Positions 17,589 through 26,319 of a stretch of DNA of 64,000 nucleotides are shown in pieces. How positions within the stretch are numbered: the first letter of the stretch is position 1; each line of letters opens with the position of its first letter. Position numbers and translations under genes: made by a program. A model generated the notes under the pieces. The model was not told the origin of the DNA and did not search any database. It saw only the letters and a program-made list of their open reading frames with translations. Source of the DNA: Halobacillus karajensis (lineage in GTDB: Bacteria; Bacillota; Bacilli; Bacillales; Halobacillaceae); NCBI RefSeq assembly GCF_900108515.1, contig NZ_FNWW01000001.1, positions 744,001 through 808,000 of the forward strand, in the 5' to 3' direction.

Positions 17589-20500
17589 TAAGATCGCACT
17601 CCTTCACGTTTATTTCCCGGAAGCGGGGCAGGGAAGAAGTCCTCACAGGCTAACGATTGTAAATACGCTTCAAACGTTGCTCGTTCAGTGAAAACAGTCA
17701 ACCCATTTTTGATTGCTTGGATACGTCGTTTCGTAGCCGATTCGCTTGATTGATCATTCACATAGATCGAAGCTTCTTCTATCTTCACCCAGTCCTCAAA
17801 ATTCAAATCGGTCGACAGCTTTGTGTCGCCTTCTATATAACAGGAGTCTTTTATCTTTTGAGCGTTTGGTAAATGAGAGAAAACCTTCCGTAAGGCTTCA
17901 TCCACTGTCTCTCCCAGACACATTCCCTCTCCTGTTGACTTCATATTTGGGCCGAGCTTATGGTCCACTTCTGTCAGGGCGTATGAAGAGAAGACAGGAT
18001 ATTTTACAGCGGTGCTCTGAATTTCCGGCTTCGGAATTCCTTGTAGATTAAGTTCATCACCAGCTAGAATGCGGACAGCCAAATCAACAAGGGGCACATT
18101 AGCCACTTTACTTACAATCGGCACCGTTCGGCTTGCTCTCGGATTCACTTCAAGGACATAAACGTCCTCACCACTTAATAAAAATTGAATGTTCATGATT
18201 CCCTTATAATCAAAGTGGTGAACGATTTCACGGCTGTACGAGTGAATCGTCTGCTTCATTTCTTCAAAAAGGGTGGATGGGAATATCGCCATACTGTCCC
18301 CTGAATGCACACCGCCTGGTTCTATATGTTCAATAATCTCAGGCAGAAAACAGTTTTCCCCATCAGCCACGAGGTCTACTTCAACTTCTGTACCTTGTAT
18401 AAAAGGATCAAGCATAATTGGATAATGACGATCATCCGTAGCTTGTAATGCTTTTTTCAATTCCTTCAAATCTTTTACGATGACCATCCCTTGGCCGCCG
18501 ATGACATAAGACGGACGGCAAAGAATGGGAAAGGAGTAATCTTCAGCAGCTTCTAAAGCTTCTTTCTTTGTATGACAGGTCGATCCGGATACGTATGGGA
18601 TTCCCCGTTCGTTTAAGGCTGCATAAAATTTATCTCGATCTTCTAGAGCATCTAACACATCTGTTTGAACTCCAGCAAGCGGAATCCCTGACGCTTCCAA
18701 TTCTTCCGCTAAATTTATGGCTGTTTGGCCACCAAACTGTGTGAAGACAAGATCCACTTGTTCATGATGAACAATAGATGAAATAATTTCTTTTTGTATG
18801 GGTTCGAAATATAAGCGATCTGCCGTTTCATAATCAGTACTGACGGTTTCTGGGTTATTGTTCACCATAATCGTAGTCCAGCCTTGTTTCTGCAGACTCT
18901 GAATGGCTTTAACCGCACTATAATCAAATTCCACTCCCTGGCCAATTCGAATCGGCCCGGAACCTAGAATCAATGCTTTTTTCTCTCCTTGTAAAGGTAT
19001 CACCTCATTAGTCCCTGCAAATGTGCTGTACACATAATTGGTTGCCGCTTCAAACTCAGCTGCACATGTATCCACCAATTTGAACTGACGCTTAACCTCA
19101 AAGCTCTTTCTCTTTTTCTTTATCTCATTTTCAGATAATCCCGTTAGATCAGCCACCTGCTTGTCAGAAAATCCATTCACTTTCACTTGGCGCAGCAATG
19201 TTTCATCAAGCGGTTCTTCTCTCAGCTTTTCTTCTAAATCAACGATGTTCTTCATTACCTGTAAAAAGAAAGCATCGATTTTCGTTTGCTTTTGTATAGT
19301 TTCCACACTTTCTCCTTTTCGCAAGAGATGGAGAATAGCAAAGTAACGCAGATCTGTCGTTTTTTCCAGGTGTCCCCACGGTTCATCTAATGTTGGAATT
19401 TTCGTATCCAATGATTGGACTGCTTTTTGAAAAGCTCCTTCTAATGTGCGGTCAATAGCCATCACTTCACCTGTGGCTCTCATTTTTGTTCCAAGCTCTC
19501 GGTCTGCCTCTGAAAATTTGTCAAATGGCCAGCGCGGAAATTTAACGACAACATAATCAAGGGCAGGCTCAAAACTAGCATACGTATGGCCGGTCAGTGG
19601 ATTTTCAAGTTGATCTAGAGAGTAGCCAAGTGCCACTTTTGTAGCCATCTTCGCAATAGGGTAACCGGTTGCTTTGGAAGCAAGCGCAGAAGAACGGCTG
19701 ACTCTTGGATTGACCTCAATCACGTAATATTGACGGCTCTCTGTATCAAGGGCAAATTGCACATTACACCCTCCGATAACATCCAATTCGGAAACAATTG
19801 TAAAGGCAGCTGTTCGCAGCATTTGGTAATCGTTGTCTGACAAAGTTTGAGAAGGGGCCACAACGATGGAATCCCCTGTATGGACGCCGACGGGATCAAA
19901 ATTCTCCATGTTACAGACGGAAATACACGTACCATTCTGGTCCCGCATGATTTCATACTCAATTTCTTTAAACCCGGCGATACTCTTTTCGACAATGACC
20001 TGGTGGATCGGACTAGCCTTCAAACCTGTAGATATCAATTCTTCTAGTTCAGCTTCGCTGTGAACGATTCCACCACCGCGTCCCCCTAGTGTATAGGCAG
20101 GTCGGCTAATAATGGGATACCCAACCTGATCAGCAAACGTCTTCGCCTGTCTTAGTGTTGTAATAACTTCGCTCTCAGGTACGGGTTGGGATAGTTCATT
20201 CATTAAGCTGCGAAACAACTCTCGGTCTTCCCCTTGTTGAATGGAGTAAACGCTTGTTCCTAATAACTCCACTCCATATTTCTGTAGGACGCTTTCTTTT
20301 TCTAATTCAACCGCTAGATTGAGAGCTGTCTGCCCTCCAAGCCCTGCCAACAAGGCATCTGGTCTCTCTAAATCTATGATTTTAGTTAAGCTTGCTACGG
20401 TTAACGGTTCGCAATAAACCGTATCTGCAATATCATGATCTGTCATGATTGTGGCGGGGTTATTATTAACGAGGATCACTTCACATCCTTCTTCTTTCAG

Positions 20501-20593
20501 GGCGAGACATCCCTGAGTCCCCGAGTAGTCAAATTCTGCCGCCTGGCCAATCATAATGGGTCCTGATCCAATGACTATAACTTTACGAGACAT
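17588..20593 (-). CDS. carB: Carbamoyl-phosphate synthase large subunit, arginine-specific
   Basis: A 1001-residue ATP-grasp protein with the two homologous synthetase halves (each starting with a GSGPI-x-IGQ nucleotide loop, near residues 9 and 546), using bicarbonate, ammonia from CarA and two ATP. It is shorter than the roughly 1070 residues of pyrimidine-regulated enzymes; the C-terminal allosteric domain is reduced to ~70 residues ending in LACEDFFPAPL. Together with its place inside the arg operon this marks it as the arginine-dedicated isozyme. It overlaps carA by 11 bases and argF by one base. Confidence 0.95.
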   Translation of the reverse strand: MSRKVIVIGSGPIMIGQAAEFDYSGTQGCLALKEEGCEVILVNNNPATIMTDHDIADTVYCEPLTVASLTKIIDLERPDALLAGLGGQTALNLAVELEKESVLQKYGVELLGTSVYSIQQGEDRELFRSLMNELSQPVPESEVITTLRQAKTFADQVGYPIISRPAYTLGGRGGGIVHSEAELEELISTGLKASPIHQVIVEKSIAGFKEIEYEIMRDQNGTCISVCNMENFDPVGVHTGDSIVVAPSQTLSDNDYQMLRTAAFTIVSELDVIGGCNVQFALDTESRQYYVIEVNPRVSRSSALASKATGYPIAKMATKVALGYSLDQLENPLTGHTYASFEPALDYVVVKFPRWPFDKFSEADRELGTKMRATGEVMAIDRTLEGAFQKAVQSLDTKIPTLDEPWGHLEKTTDLRYFAILHLLRKGESVETIQKQTKIDAFFLQVMKNIVDLEEKLREEPLDETLLRQVKVNGFSDKQVADLTGLSENEIKKKRKSFEVKRQFKLVDTCAAEFEAATNYVYSTFAGTNEVIPLQGEKKALILGSGPIRIGQGVEFDYSAVKAIQSLQKQGWTTIMVNNNPETVSTDYETADRLYFEPIQKEIISSIVHHEQVDLVFTQFGGQTAINLAEELEASGIPLAGVQTDVLDALEDRDKFYAALNERGIPYVSGSTCHTKKEALEAAEDYSFPILCRPSYVIGGQGMVIVKDLKELKKALQATDDRHYPIMLDPFIQGTEVEVDLVADGENCFLPEIIEHIEPGGVHSGDSMAIFPSTLFEEMKQTIHSYSREIVHHFDYKGIMNIQFLLSGEDVYVLEVNPRASRTVPIVSKVANVPLVDLAVRILAGDELNLQGIPKPEIQSTAVKYPVFSSYALTEVDHKLGPNMKSTGEGMCLGETVDEALRKVFSHLPNAQKIKDSCYIEGDTKLSTDLNFEDWVKIEEASIYVNDQSSESATKRRIQAIKNGLTVFTERATFEAYLQSLACEDFFPAPLPGNKREGVRS

Positions 20594-21650
20594 GTGCCTT
20601 CACCCCTTTTTTCTTTACCAGTTTAATAAAATCATGGAACAACCATTCCGCATCTTTTGGCCCTGGATGGGCTTCCGGATGGAACTGAGCGGATAGAATC
20701 AGCTTCGAATCATGCATCAGTCCTTCTACAGACCCGTCATTAACGTTATAAAACCTTTTCGCAAGCGGTGTATTCTCAAGGCTTTCTTCTTTGACCACAT
20801 AATTGTGGTTTTGTGAGGATAGAAATACTTTACCTGTGATGACATCCTTTACGGGATGATTCGCACCTCTGTGACCAAATGTCAGCTTTGTTGTATCCGC
20901 TCCATATGCAAGAGCGATCACTTGATGCCCCATACAAATCCCAAAACTAGGATACTTATCCAAAACATTTTTGATAGATGGAAGGGAGTCTGTTGTATCT
21001 TTCGGGTCCCCCGGTCCATTGGACAAGACCACAGCATCTGGTTCCAGCTGGTCCAACGTTTCTAATTCTGAGAAGGGAACGACCGAAACACGAAGGTTAT
21101 GTTCTAACAGGGCATTTAAAATCGAGCGTTTCCAACCAAAGTCAATCAGGGCAACGTGCATCTCACCTTCCTCGCCATACGTAGTAATCGATTCGCCTTT
21201 GACTTTATCAATTTGGTGACTGTCTGCTGTTTGGAATATATAATCCGGCTTCGTGGAAATAGCGGCTTGCTGTGTCCCCTCCGCACGAATGGCTTTGGTC
21301 ACTTCTCTAGTATCTACACCTGTCAAAAAAGGAACATGGTTTTCATTCAAGTAATCTCCTAGAGATTGACATGATTGAAAATGAGAAGGGTTTTCTTCAC
21401 ATTGAAACATAATCACCCCACTCACTTGAATTTCGTCACTCTCCCCATCCGTCTGATTAATGCCGTAATTTCCAATCAGAGGATACGTAAATACAACAAT
21501 TTGCCCTTTATAAGAAGGATCTGTTAATACTTCCTGGTAGCCGGTCATCCCGGTAAAGAAAACAATCTCTCCCTGGATAGGCTTATTGAACGATTCTGAT
21601 GCTTTGCCTTTGAATGTAGTTCCGTCTTGTAAACATAGGTACCCGTTCAT
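20583..21650 (-). CDS. carA: Carbamoyl-phosphate synthase small (glutaminase) subunit
   Basis: A 355-residue protein with the N-terminal CPSase small domain (FTGMTGYQEVLTDPSY) followed by a class I glutamine amidotransferase. The nucleophile loop FGICMGHQ holds the cysteine, and QFHPEAHPGP supplies the His/Glu pair. It feeds ammonia to CarB. A 112-base gap separates it from argD, the only real gap in the operon, and this gap carries ARG-box-like sequences and a possible promoter, so carAB-argF may also be expressed independently. Confidence 0.95.
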   Translation of the reverse strand: MNGYLCLQDGTTFKGKASESFNKPIQGEIVFFTGMTGYQEVLTDPSYKGQIVVFTYPLIGNYGINQTDGESDEIQVSGVIMFQCEENPSHFQSCQSLGDYLNENHVPFLTGVDTREVTKAIRAEGTQQAAISTKPDYIFQTADSHQIDKVKGESITTYGEEGEMHVALIDFGWKRSILNALLEHNLRVSVVPFSELETLDQLEPDAVVLSNGPGDPKDTTDSLPSIKNVLDKYPSFGICMGHQVIALAYGADTTKLTFGHRGANHPVKDVITGKVFLSSQNHNYVVKEESLENTPLAKRFYNVNDGSVEGLMHDSKLILSAQFHPEAHPGPKDAEWLFHDFIKLVKKKGVKAHVS

Positions 21651-21665
21651 AAAATCACCCCAATA

Positions 21666-21705
21666 AATGAATATTTATTATAAAATTCGCATTTTTATAC
21701 ATTTA
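21666..21705 (-). promoter_or_regulatory. ARG-box-like sites and possible internal promoter before carA
   Basis: On the minus strand ATGTATAAAAATGCGAA (about 21686-21702) is very close to the Bacillus ARG box consensus as I remember it. A second, weaker half (ATAAATATTCAT) lies next to the carA ribosome binding site. A perfect TATAAT (21677-21682) lies between them with only a weak -35 (TTAAAT) 17 bases upstream. I infer ArgR/AhrC control of an internal promoter. Confidence 0.5.
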
Positions 21706-21762
21706 ATATCTGAAAAAGGCAGTGCTTATCACGATTTGTGAATGTCACCGCCTATACAATTT

Positions 21763-22923
21763 TTATACTTTTTGTAGACGATCTTCATATATCTGAATAG
21801 CTTCAGTAATAAGTGCGACAGACTTGTCCAACTCCTCATACTCGACGGTTAACGGTGGCAGGAGTCTTAATACGTTTGGTCCGGCGATGACAGCTAATAA
21901 TCCGTTTTCCCTTAGAGTGTGAACCAATTGAATGGCTTCGCCGGAGGTAGACACCCCTACTATTAAACCTTGTCCACGCACTTCCTCAACACTTTGGAAG
22001 TGTGCCAAGGCACTTTCCAATTGTTTTTTAAAATGATTCCCTTTCTCAATCACTTCTTCTAAAAACATCGGGTTGAGGACCTTTTCCAATGTCGCGTTGA
22101 CAGCTGCAGACGCCAATGGATTCCCACCGAAAGTGGAGCCGTGAGAGCCAGCCGCAAAAGAATCCTCTAACCCTTTCTTTCCAATCATCGCACCGACGGG
22201 GAATCCACTCCCTAACCCTTTCGCAGATGTTACGATATCCGGATCGAGCCCATAGTGTTGGTAGGCGAAAGCTTTCCCTGTCCGGCCGATCCCGGTCTGA
22301 ACTTCATCAATGATTAAAAGGGCTCCTAATTCCTCACATTTCTCCTGGACTGCTTGCAAGAATTCTCGGGTACCTGGAACGACCCCTCCCTCTCCCTGGA
22401 TAACTTCAACCATAATGGCCGCCACATGACCGTCGTGTACTTCCTCGATCTGTTGGACATCGTTGTAAGGAAAATATTCAAAGGTCGGAAGTAATGCCCC
22501 AAATCCCTCCTGAATTTTCTCCTGACCCGTTGCACTCATCGTAGCAAACGTTCGACCATGGAAAGACTGTTTGAATGTAATAATTTTTTCTCTCCCTGTA
22601 TGTTTCCGGGCGAGCTTGATTGCTGCTTCATTCGCTTCTGCTCCACTGTTACAGAAAAAGACATAATCTAATCCTGCTGCCTCACTTAACCGTTTAGCTG
22701 CTTGTTCCTGCACAGGGATCTGATAAAGATTGGATACATGCCATACTTGATCCAATTGATTTTCAATCGCTTTTTGGACCTCTACAGGACGATGACCAAG
22801 GTTACAAACTGCGATTCCTGATACAAAGTCTAAATAATCTTTCCCTTGGTCATCGGTGACGGTTGTTCCCTTTCCCGATACGATTGTAAGAGGGAAGCGA
22901 TTATACGTAGGAAATAAACTCAC
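21763..22923 (-). CDS. argD: Acetylornithine aminotransferase
   Basis: A 386-residue class III PLP aminotransferase converting N-acetylglutamate semialdehyde to N-acetylornithine. The PLP-binding lysine is in [16 protein letters not shown]; the phosphate-binding loop [15 protein letters not shown] and the [11 protein letters not shown] motif are present. The start ATG overlaps the argB stop as ATGA. The position in argCJBD distinguishes it from 4-aminobutyrate or ornithine aminotransferases of the same family. Confidence 0.93.
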   Translation of the reverse strand: MSLFPTYNRFPLTIVSGKGTTVTDDQGKDYLDFVSGIAVCNLGHRPVEVQKAIENQLDQVWHVSNLYQIPVQEQAAKRLSEAAGLDYVFFCNSGAEANEAAIKLARKHTGREKIITFKQSFHGRTFATMSATGQEKIQEGFGALLPTFEYFPYNDVQQIEEVHDGHVAAIMVEVIQGEGGVVPGTREFLQAVQEKCEELGALLIIDEVQTGIGRTGKAFAYQHYGLDPDIVTSAKGLGSGFPVGAMIGKKGLEDSFAAGSHGSTFGGNPLASAAVNATLEKVLNPMFLEEVIEKGNHFKKQLESALAHFQSVEEVRGQGLIVGVSTSGEAIQLVHTLRENGLLAVIAGPNVLRLLPPLTVEYEELDKSVALITEAIQIYEDRLQKV

Positions 22924-23729
22924 TCTACCTTCTCCTTTCTCTTACCTCTAATAGATGTGCCACTTAACGAGCCATCTTCCATCAACGGTTGTTCACCACT
23001 CACAATCCTAACTTCCTGTAAATGATCGGAGAGAGCCGTAATGGCTGAATGAACTTTAGGAATCATTCCACCATAGATGGTTCCCTTTTCAATCAGCTGT
23101 TCAATTTCCGCTGGTGTAGTCTCCTCCATCACCTCATTATCAAAAAGAATACCAGGGACATCCGTTACGAAGAGGAGTTTCTCCGCCCCCACCGAACGAG
23201 CTATAGCGCCTGCAGCTACATCTGCATTAATATTGACAGTTTCATGATCTAGTGTTTTGCCAACGGGAGCAACAACAGGAAAATACCCTTGATCAAGAAG
23301 CTGATGTAGAACTGTAGCATCGACTTCAAGAACTTTCCCTACAAAACCCAAGTTCTCTTTATCCAGATAATCGGCCTGCAGTAAGGAGGCTTCTGATCCT
23401 TTCACCCCTACCGCTTTAATACCTTGTTTTGTGAGGTTTCCTGTGATTTGGCTGCTGACTGATCCCCCAAGAACCATTTCCACGACTTCCATCGTTTCAA
23501 GGTTCGTTTTACGTAAACCGTTATGAAATTCACCCTCTATACTCAGCTTATTGAGCAGCTTGGTAATTGCTGGTCCACCTCCGTGGACGATGATACAGCG
23601 GTATTGTTTCTGAAGCTCAATAAAACTTTCATAAAAAGCTTCTGTCAGTTGATCCAGCATACTACCGCCAAGTTTAACGACAAGGATGGGTTTAGGTTCT
23701 GTAGCTTGCGTTGATTTTGACGTAATCAT
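22920..23729 (-). CDS. argB: Acetylglutamate kinase
   Basis: A 269-residue amino acid kinase phosphorylating N-acetylglutamate. It shows KLGGSML at the nucleotide site, the [10 protein letters not shown] substrate loop and the DVPGIL motif. The N-terminus is about 15 residues longer than in relatives that start directly at the KxGGS strand, so a later start is possible, though GGGGGTG stands upstream of ATG 23729. The gene overlaps argJ by 38 bases and argD by four. It lacks the N-terminal helix typical of arginine-inhibited hexameric enzymes, which fits a pathway in which ArgJ recycles acetyl groups. Confidence 0.93.
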   Translation of the reverse strand: MITSKSTQATEPKPILVVKLGGSMLDQLTEAFYESFIELQKQYRCIIVHGGGPAITKLLNKLSIEGEFHNGLRKTNLETMEVVEMVLGGSVSSQITGNLTKQGIKAVGVKGSEASLLQADYLDKENLGFVGKVLEVDATVLHQLLDQGYFPVVAPVGKTLDHETVNINADVAAGAIARSVGAEKLLFVTDVPGILFDNEVMEETTPAEIEQLIEKGTIYGGMIPKVHSAITALSDHLQEVRIVSGEQPLMEDGSLSGTSIRGKRKEKVE

Positions 23730-24918
23730 AAGTTAAATCGCACCCCCATGCCGTTCCTTCTCCATCCCCTTCATCAAGATGAATGAAAAATTTCACTTTT
23801 TCATTATCCAAATCTTCGGTTGCTTGTTCTTCGGAAAATGGACAAGGGGTACCGTGGCTGAAGACAAGCTGATCTTCAATATAAATATCACAACGAGATG
23901 GATCGACTTCAGCTTCACTATGGCCGATAGCTCCAACAATTCTGCCCCAGTTTGCATCTAATCCATAGACAGCTGTTTTTACGAGGCTTGACCCGACGAC
24001 TTTCTTGCCAATCATTCGCGCTTCTTCATCTGTACGGGCACCTGTAACCTCCACTTCAATCAGTTTGGTTGCCCCTTCACCATCTTTGGCGATTTGCTTG
24101 GCTAAATCCTCACAAACGAGCTGAAGGGCCGTTTGGAAAGCATCCCAATCCGGATGATCTTCCGTCAATGTTGCATGTTCAACTGCGCCATTAGCGAGTG
24201 TCAGCACCATATCATTGGTCGATGTTTCTCCATCCACCGTAATTTGGTTGAATGACTTTTCGATAGAAGGACTCAAAGCCTTTTGTAAAGCATCCGAGTC
24301 GATCGTTGCATCTGTTGTAATAAAGCCCAGCATGGTGGCCATGTTCGGGTGAATCATCCCCGATCCTTTCGCTGCCCCGCCGATGGATACAGTCTTTCCA
24401 TCCACTTGGACCTGGTAACAGGCAGATTTTTGGCAGGTATCTGTTGTTAAAATAGCTTGTTGGAAATCCTGATTGCCATCTTCTGTAGCTTCGACCGTCT
24501 CGCAACCGTAAGCTATTTTATCCATTGGAAGCTGTTCACCAATCACCCCTGTAGATGCAATGGCTACATATTCGTCAGGGATGTGAAATCGTGTCGCTAC
24601 CATTCCTCTCATCTCATAGGCATTGGACAGACCTTCTTCACCTGTACACGCGTTCGCGACCGCACTGTTAATAACAACACTCTGTATTTTCCCTTGTCCC
24701 GCAATACTTTCCTGAGTCACCTGAAGAGGTGGGGCTTGGAAATGGCTTTGAGTGTAGACAGCAGCAACAGAAGCCGGTGTTTCACTCATAAGTAGAGCGA
24801 AGTCTTTTTTTCGATACCTTAGTCCGCTGTGAATTCCACCTGCCTTATATCCCTTCGGCGTCAAAATGGAACCATCCGTCACTTTTTCAATGGATTGTGT
24901 GTGCTTCGCTTGTATCAA
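23692..24918 (-). CDS. argJ: Bifunctional ornithine acetyltransferase / N-acetylglutamate synthase
   Basis: A 408-residue precursor that cleaves itself into two subunits at the conserved site HPNMA-TMLGF, the threonine becoming the N-terminal nucleophile. It transfers acetyl from acetylornithine to glutamate and may also make acetylglutamate from acetyl-CoA. I place the start at TTG 24918: GAGGGAG lies seven bases upstream, and the resulting N-terminus (MIQ ... VTDGSILTPKGYKAGG) resembles B. subtilis ArgJ. The ATG at 24939 overlaps the argC stop as TAATG but has no ribosome binding site of its own and would add seven basic residues. Confidence 0.92.
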   Translation of the reverse strand: MIQAKHTQSIEKVTDGSILTPKGYKAGGIHSGLRYRKKDFALLMSETPASVAAVYTQSHFQAPPLQVTQESIAGQGKIQSVVINSAVANACTGEEGLSNAYEMRGMVATRFHIPDEYVAIASTGVIGEQLPMDKIAYGCETVEATEDGNQDFQQAILTTDTCQKSACYQVQVDGKTVSIGGAAKGSGMIHPNMATMLGFITTDATIDSDALQKALSPSIEKSFNQITVDGETSTNDMVLTLANGAVEHATLTEDHPDWDAFQTALQLVCEDLAKQIAKDGEGATKLIEVEVTGARTDEEARMIGKKVVGSSLVKTAVYGLDANWGRIVGAIGHSEAEVDPSRCDIYIEDQLVFSHGTPCPFSEEQATEDLDNEKVKFFIHLDEGDGEGTAWGCDLTYDYVKINASYRT

Positions 24919-24938
24919 ACCATCTCTCCCTCTCTTCA

Positions 24939-25976
24939 TTATGGATAAACAGGCAATGGAGAAAGCCCTGTCTTCTCCTCATATTGGAATATTAGATTCA
25001 TATTTTGCACAGCTTGACTAGCTGCCCCTTTTAATAGATTATCAATAACACTTACAATGGTAACCCGTTTCGTACGGGTATCAATCGTTAATCCGATATC
25101 GCAATAATTTGATCCGTACACATCCTTCGTACACGGAAAACTTCCCTCTTCTCGAACTCGAACAAAAGGTTCCGTTGTATAATAGCGCTCAAACGTGTTT
25201 CTCAACTCATCTTCTGTCAGGTTCTTATTTAGTTGCACATAAATCGTTGCCATGATTCCACGTGTCATCGGTACTAAATGAGTGGAAAAGGTAACAGGGT
25301 CGATATCTGAGTACCACTCAGATAGCTGCTGCTCAATTTCAGGGATATGCTGATGCCGATTCACTTTATAGATTTGGAAATTTTCTTGGGCGTGAGCAAA
25401 ATGGGTCAGCGGATTTGGGTTTTTACCCGCGCCGGAAACCCCGGATTTCGCATCGACGATTATGGAGTCTGCTTTTACCAGGCCCTCTTTTACTAATGGA
25501 CCTAGGCCGAGTAACGCAGCTGTTGGAAAACAACCTGGATTCGCAATCACATCCGCGTCTTGAATCCGTTCTTTATTCCATTCCGGTAACCCGTAGACCG
25601 CTTTTTCCAGTACTTCATTTGAAGCTGCACCTTTGTTGTACCATTGTTCATACAATGATGCGTCTTTTATTCTCAGATCTCCGGATAGATCAATGATTTT
25701 TGCATGACCACCCTGTAACTTTGGCGTCAATTGACTGGATACTCCTGCAGGCGTCGCAAGGAAAATGACATCAAGGTCCTCTTTCATCATATCCGGTACT
25801 AAATCTTGTAATATATGAGTTTGCTCCCCTTGAAATTGAGGATAAATATCTTCAAATTTCTCTCCAGCCTGAGAGGATGAATATAAGGTTATCGATGTAA
25901 TTTGTGGATGATTGTTTAATAGGCGGAGTAACTCAATTCCTCCATACCCGGTCGCACCTACGATCCCTGCCTTCAC
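24939..25976 (-). CDS. argC: N-acetyl-gamma-glutamyl-phosphate reductase
   Basis: A 345-residue NADPH-dependent reductase. It starts with the Rossmann motif GATGYGGIEL, carries the catalytic cysteine in NPGCFPTAA and the conserved SGVSGAGKNP and HRHQHIPEIEQ segments. It opens the arginine operon; GAGGTGGG precedes ATG 25976, and a sigma-A promoter with ARG-box-like repeats lies within 80 bases upstream. Its length is normal for the type 1 enzyme. Confidence 0.94.
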   Translation of the reverse strand: MKAGIVGATGYGGIELLRLLNNHPQITSITLYSSSQAGEKFEDIYPQFQGEQTHILQDLVPDMMKEDLDVIFLATPAGVSSQLTPKLQGGHAKIIDLSGDLRIKDASLYEQWYNKGAASNEVLEKAVYGLPEWNKERIQDADVIANPGCFPTAALLGLGPLVKEGLVKADSIIVDAKSGVSGAGKNPNPLTHFAHAQENFQIYKVNRHQHIPEIEQQLSEWYSDIDPVTFSTHLVPMTRGIMATIYVQLNKNLTEDELRNTFERYYTTEPFVRVREEGSFPCTKDVYGSNYCDIGLTIDTRTKRVTIVSVIDNLLKGAASQAVQNMNLIFQYEEKTGLSPLPVYP

Positions 25977-25991
25977 TCTGGACCCACCTCA

Positions 25992-26054
25992 TGTATATTT
26001 ATTATTTAATCTGTATATTTACAATATTATTAACCCTGAGACTTCAGATGTCAA
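25992..26054 (-). promoter_or_regulatory. argC promoter with ArgR-like operator repeats
   Basis: On the minus strand a TTGACA (26049-26054) is followed after 17 bases by AATAAT (26026-26031), a good sigma-A promoter. Just downstream two direct copies of the plus-strand sequence TGTATATTTA lie at 25992-26001 and 26012-26021, exactly 20 bases (about two helical turns) apart. The second extends to the near-palindrome TGTATATTTACA. They look like ArgR/AhrC boxes covering the start site, so arginine should repress the operon (inference). Confidence 0.65.
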
Positions 26055-26142
26055 TAGATTCACCTCATAATTTATATATTTTATAGATTTCCATTGCCAA
26101 AGGTATGAACACCGCGGTCATATAGGTTCTAAAGAGTAAAAG

Positions 26143-26239
26143 AGACCTGCCCGGTTATCCACATGTGGATAACCGGGCAGGTCTATCATATTACCTCGTT
26201 CTTATTCACATATGCACAATTTTATGCACATTATCAACA
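26143..26239. other. DnaA-box cluster including a perfect 42-bp palindrome
   Basis: Six 9-mers matching or close to the DnaA box TTATNCACA lie in 85 bases of noncoding DNA. Two perfect TTATCCACA boxes are head-to-head at 26155-26163 (plus) and 26164-26172 (minus). Then follow TTATTCACA (26202-26210), ATATGCACA (26210-26218), TTATGCACA (26222-26230) and TTATCAACA (26231-26239), all on the plus strand. The first pair is the centre of a perfect palindrome, 26143-26184, whose outer arms are AGACCTGCCCGG and its complement. No dnaA, dnaN or rep gene is near, so this is not the main origin; a regulatory DnaA-binding locus is the natural reading. The palindrome could also act as a backup terminator, as CTTTTACTCTTT follows it on the minus strand. 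Confidence 0.7.
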
Positions 26240-26280
26240 CTATATGGGAAAACCTCCCCTTTATCACTAGAAAGACGAAG

Positions 26281-26316
26281 AAAAGCTCAGGCCGATTAGC
26301 AGGAGCCTGAGCTTTT
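26281..26316 (-). terminator. Intrinsic terminator after the N-hydroxylase gene
   Basis: AAAAGCTCAGGC and its inverse GCCTGAGCTTTT form a 12-base stem with a T-rich tail on the minus strand, three bases after the stop of the N-hydroxylase gene. Confidence 0.85.
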
Positions 26317-26319
26317 CTT

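Noticed and set aside
26143-26239. Chromosomal or plasmid replication origin
   Set aside because: DnaA boxes are present but no dnaA, dnaN, rep, AT-rich unwinding repeats or rpmH neighbourhood; genes around are ordinary metabolic ones.
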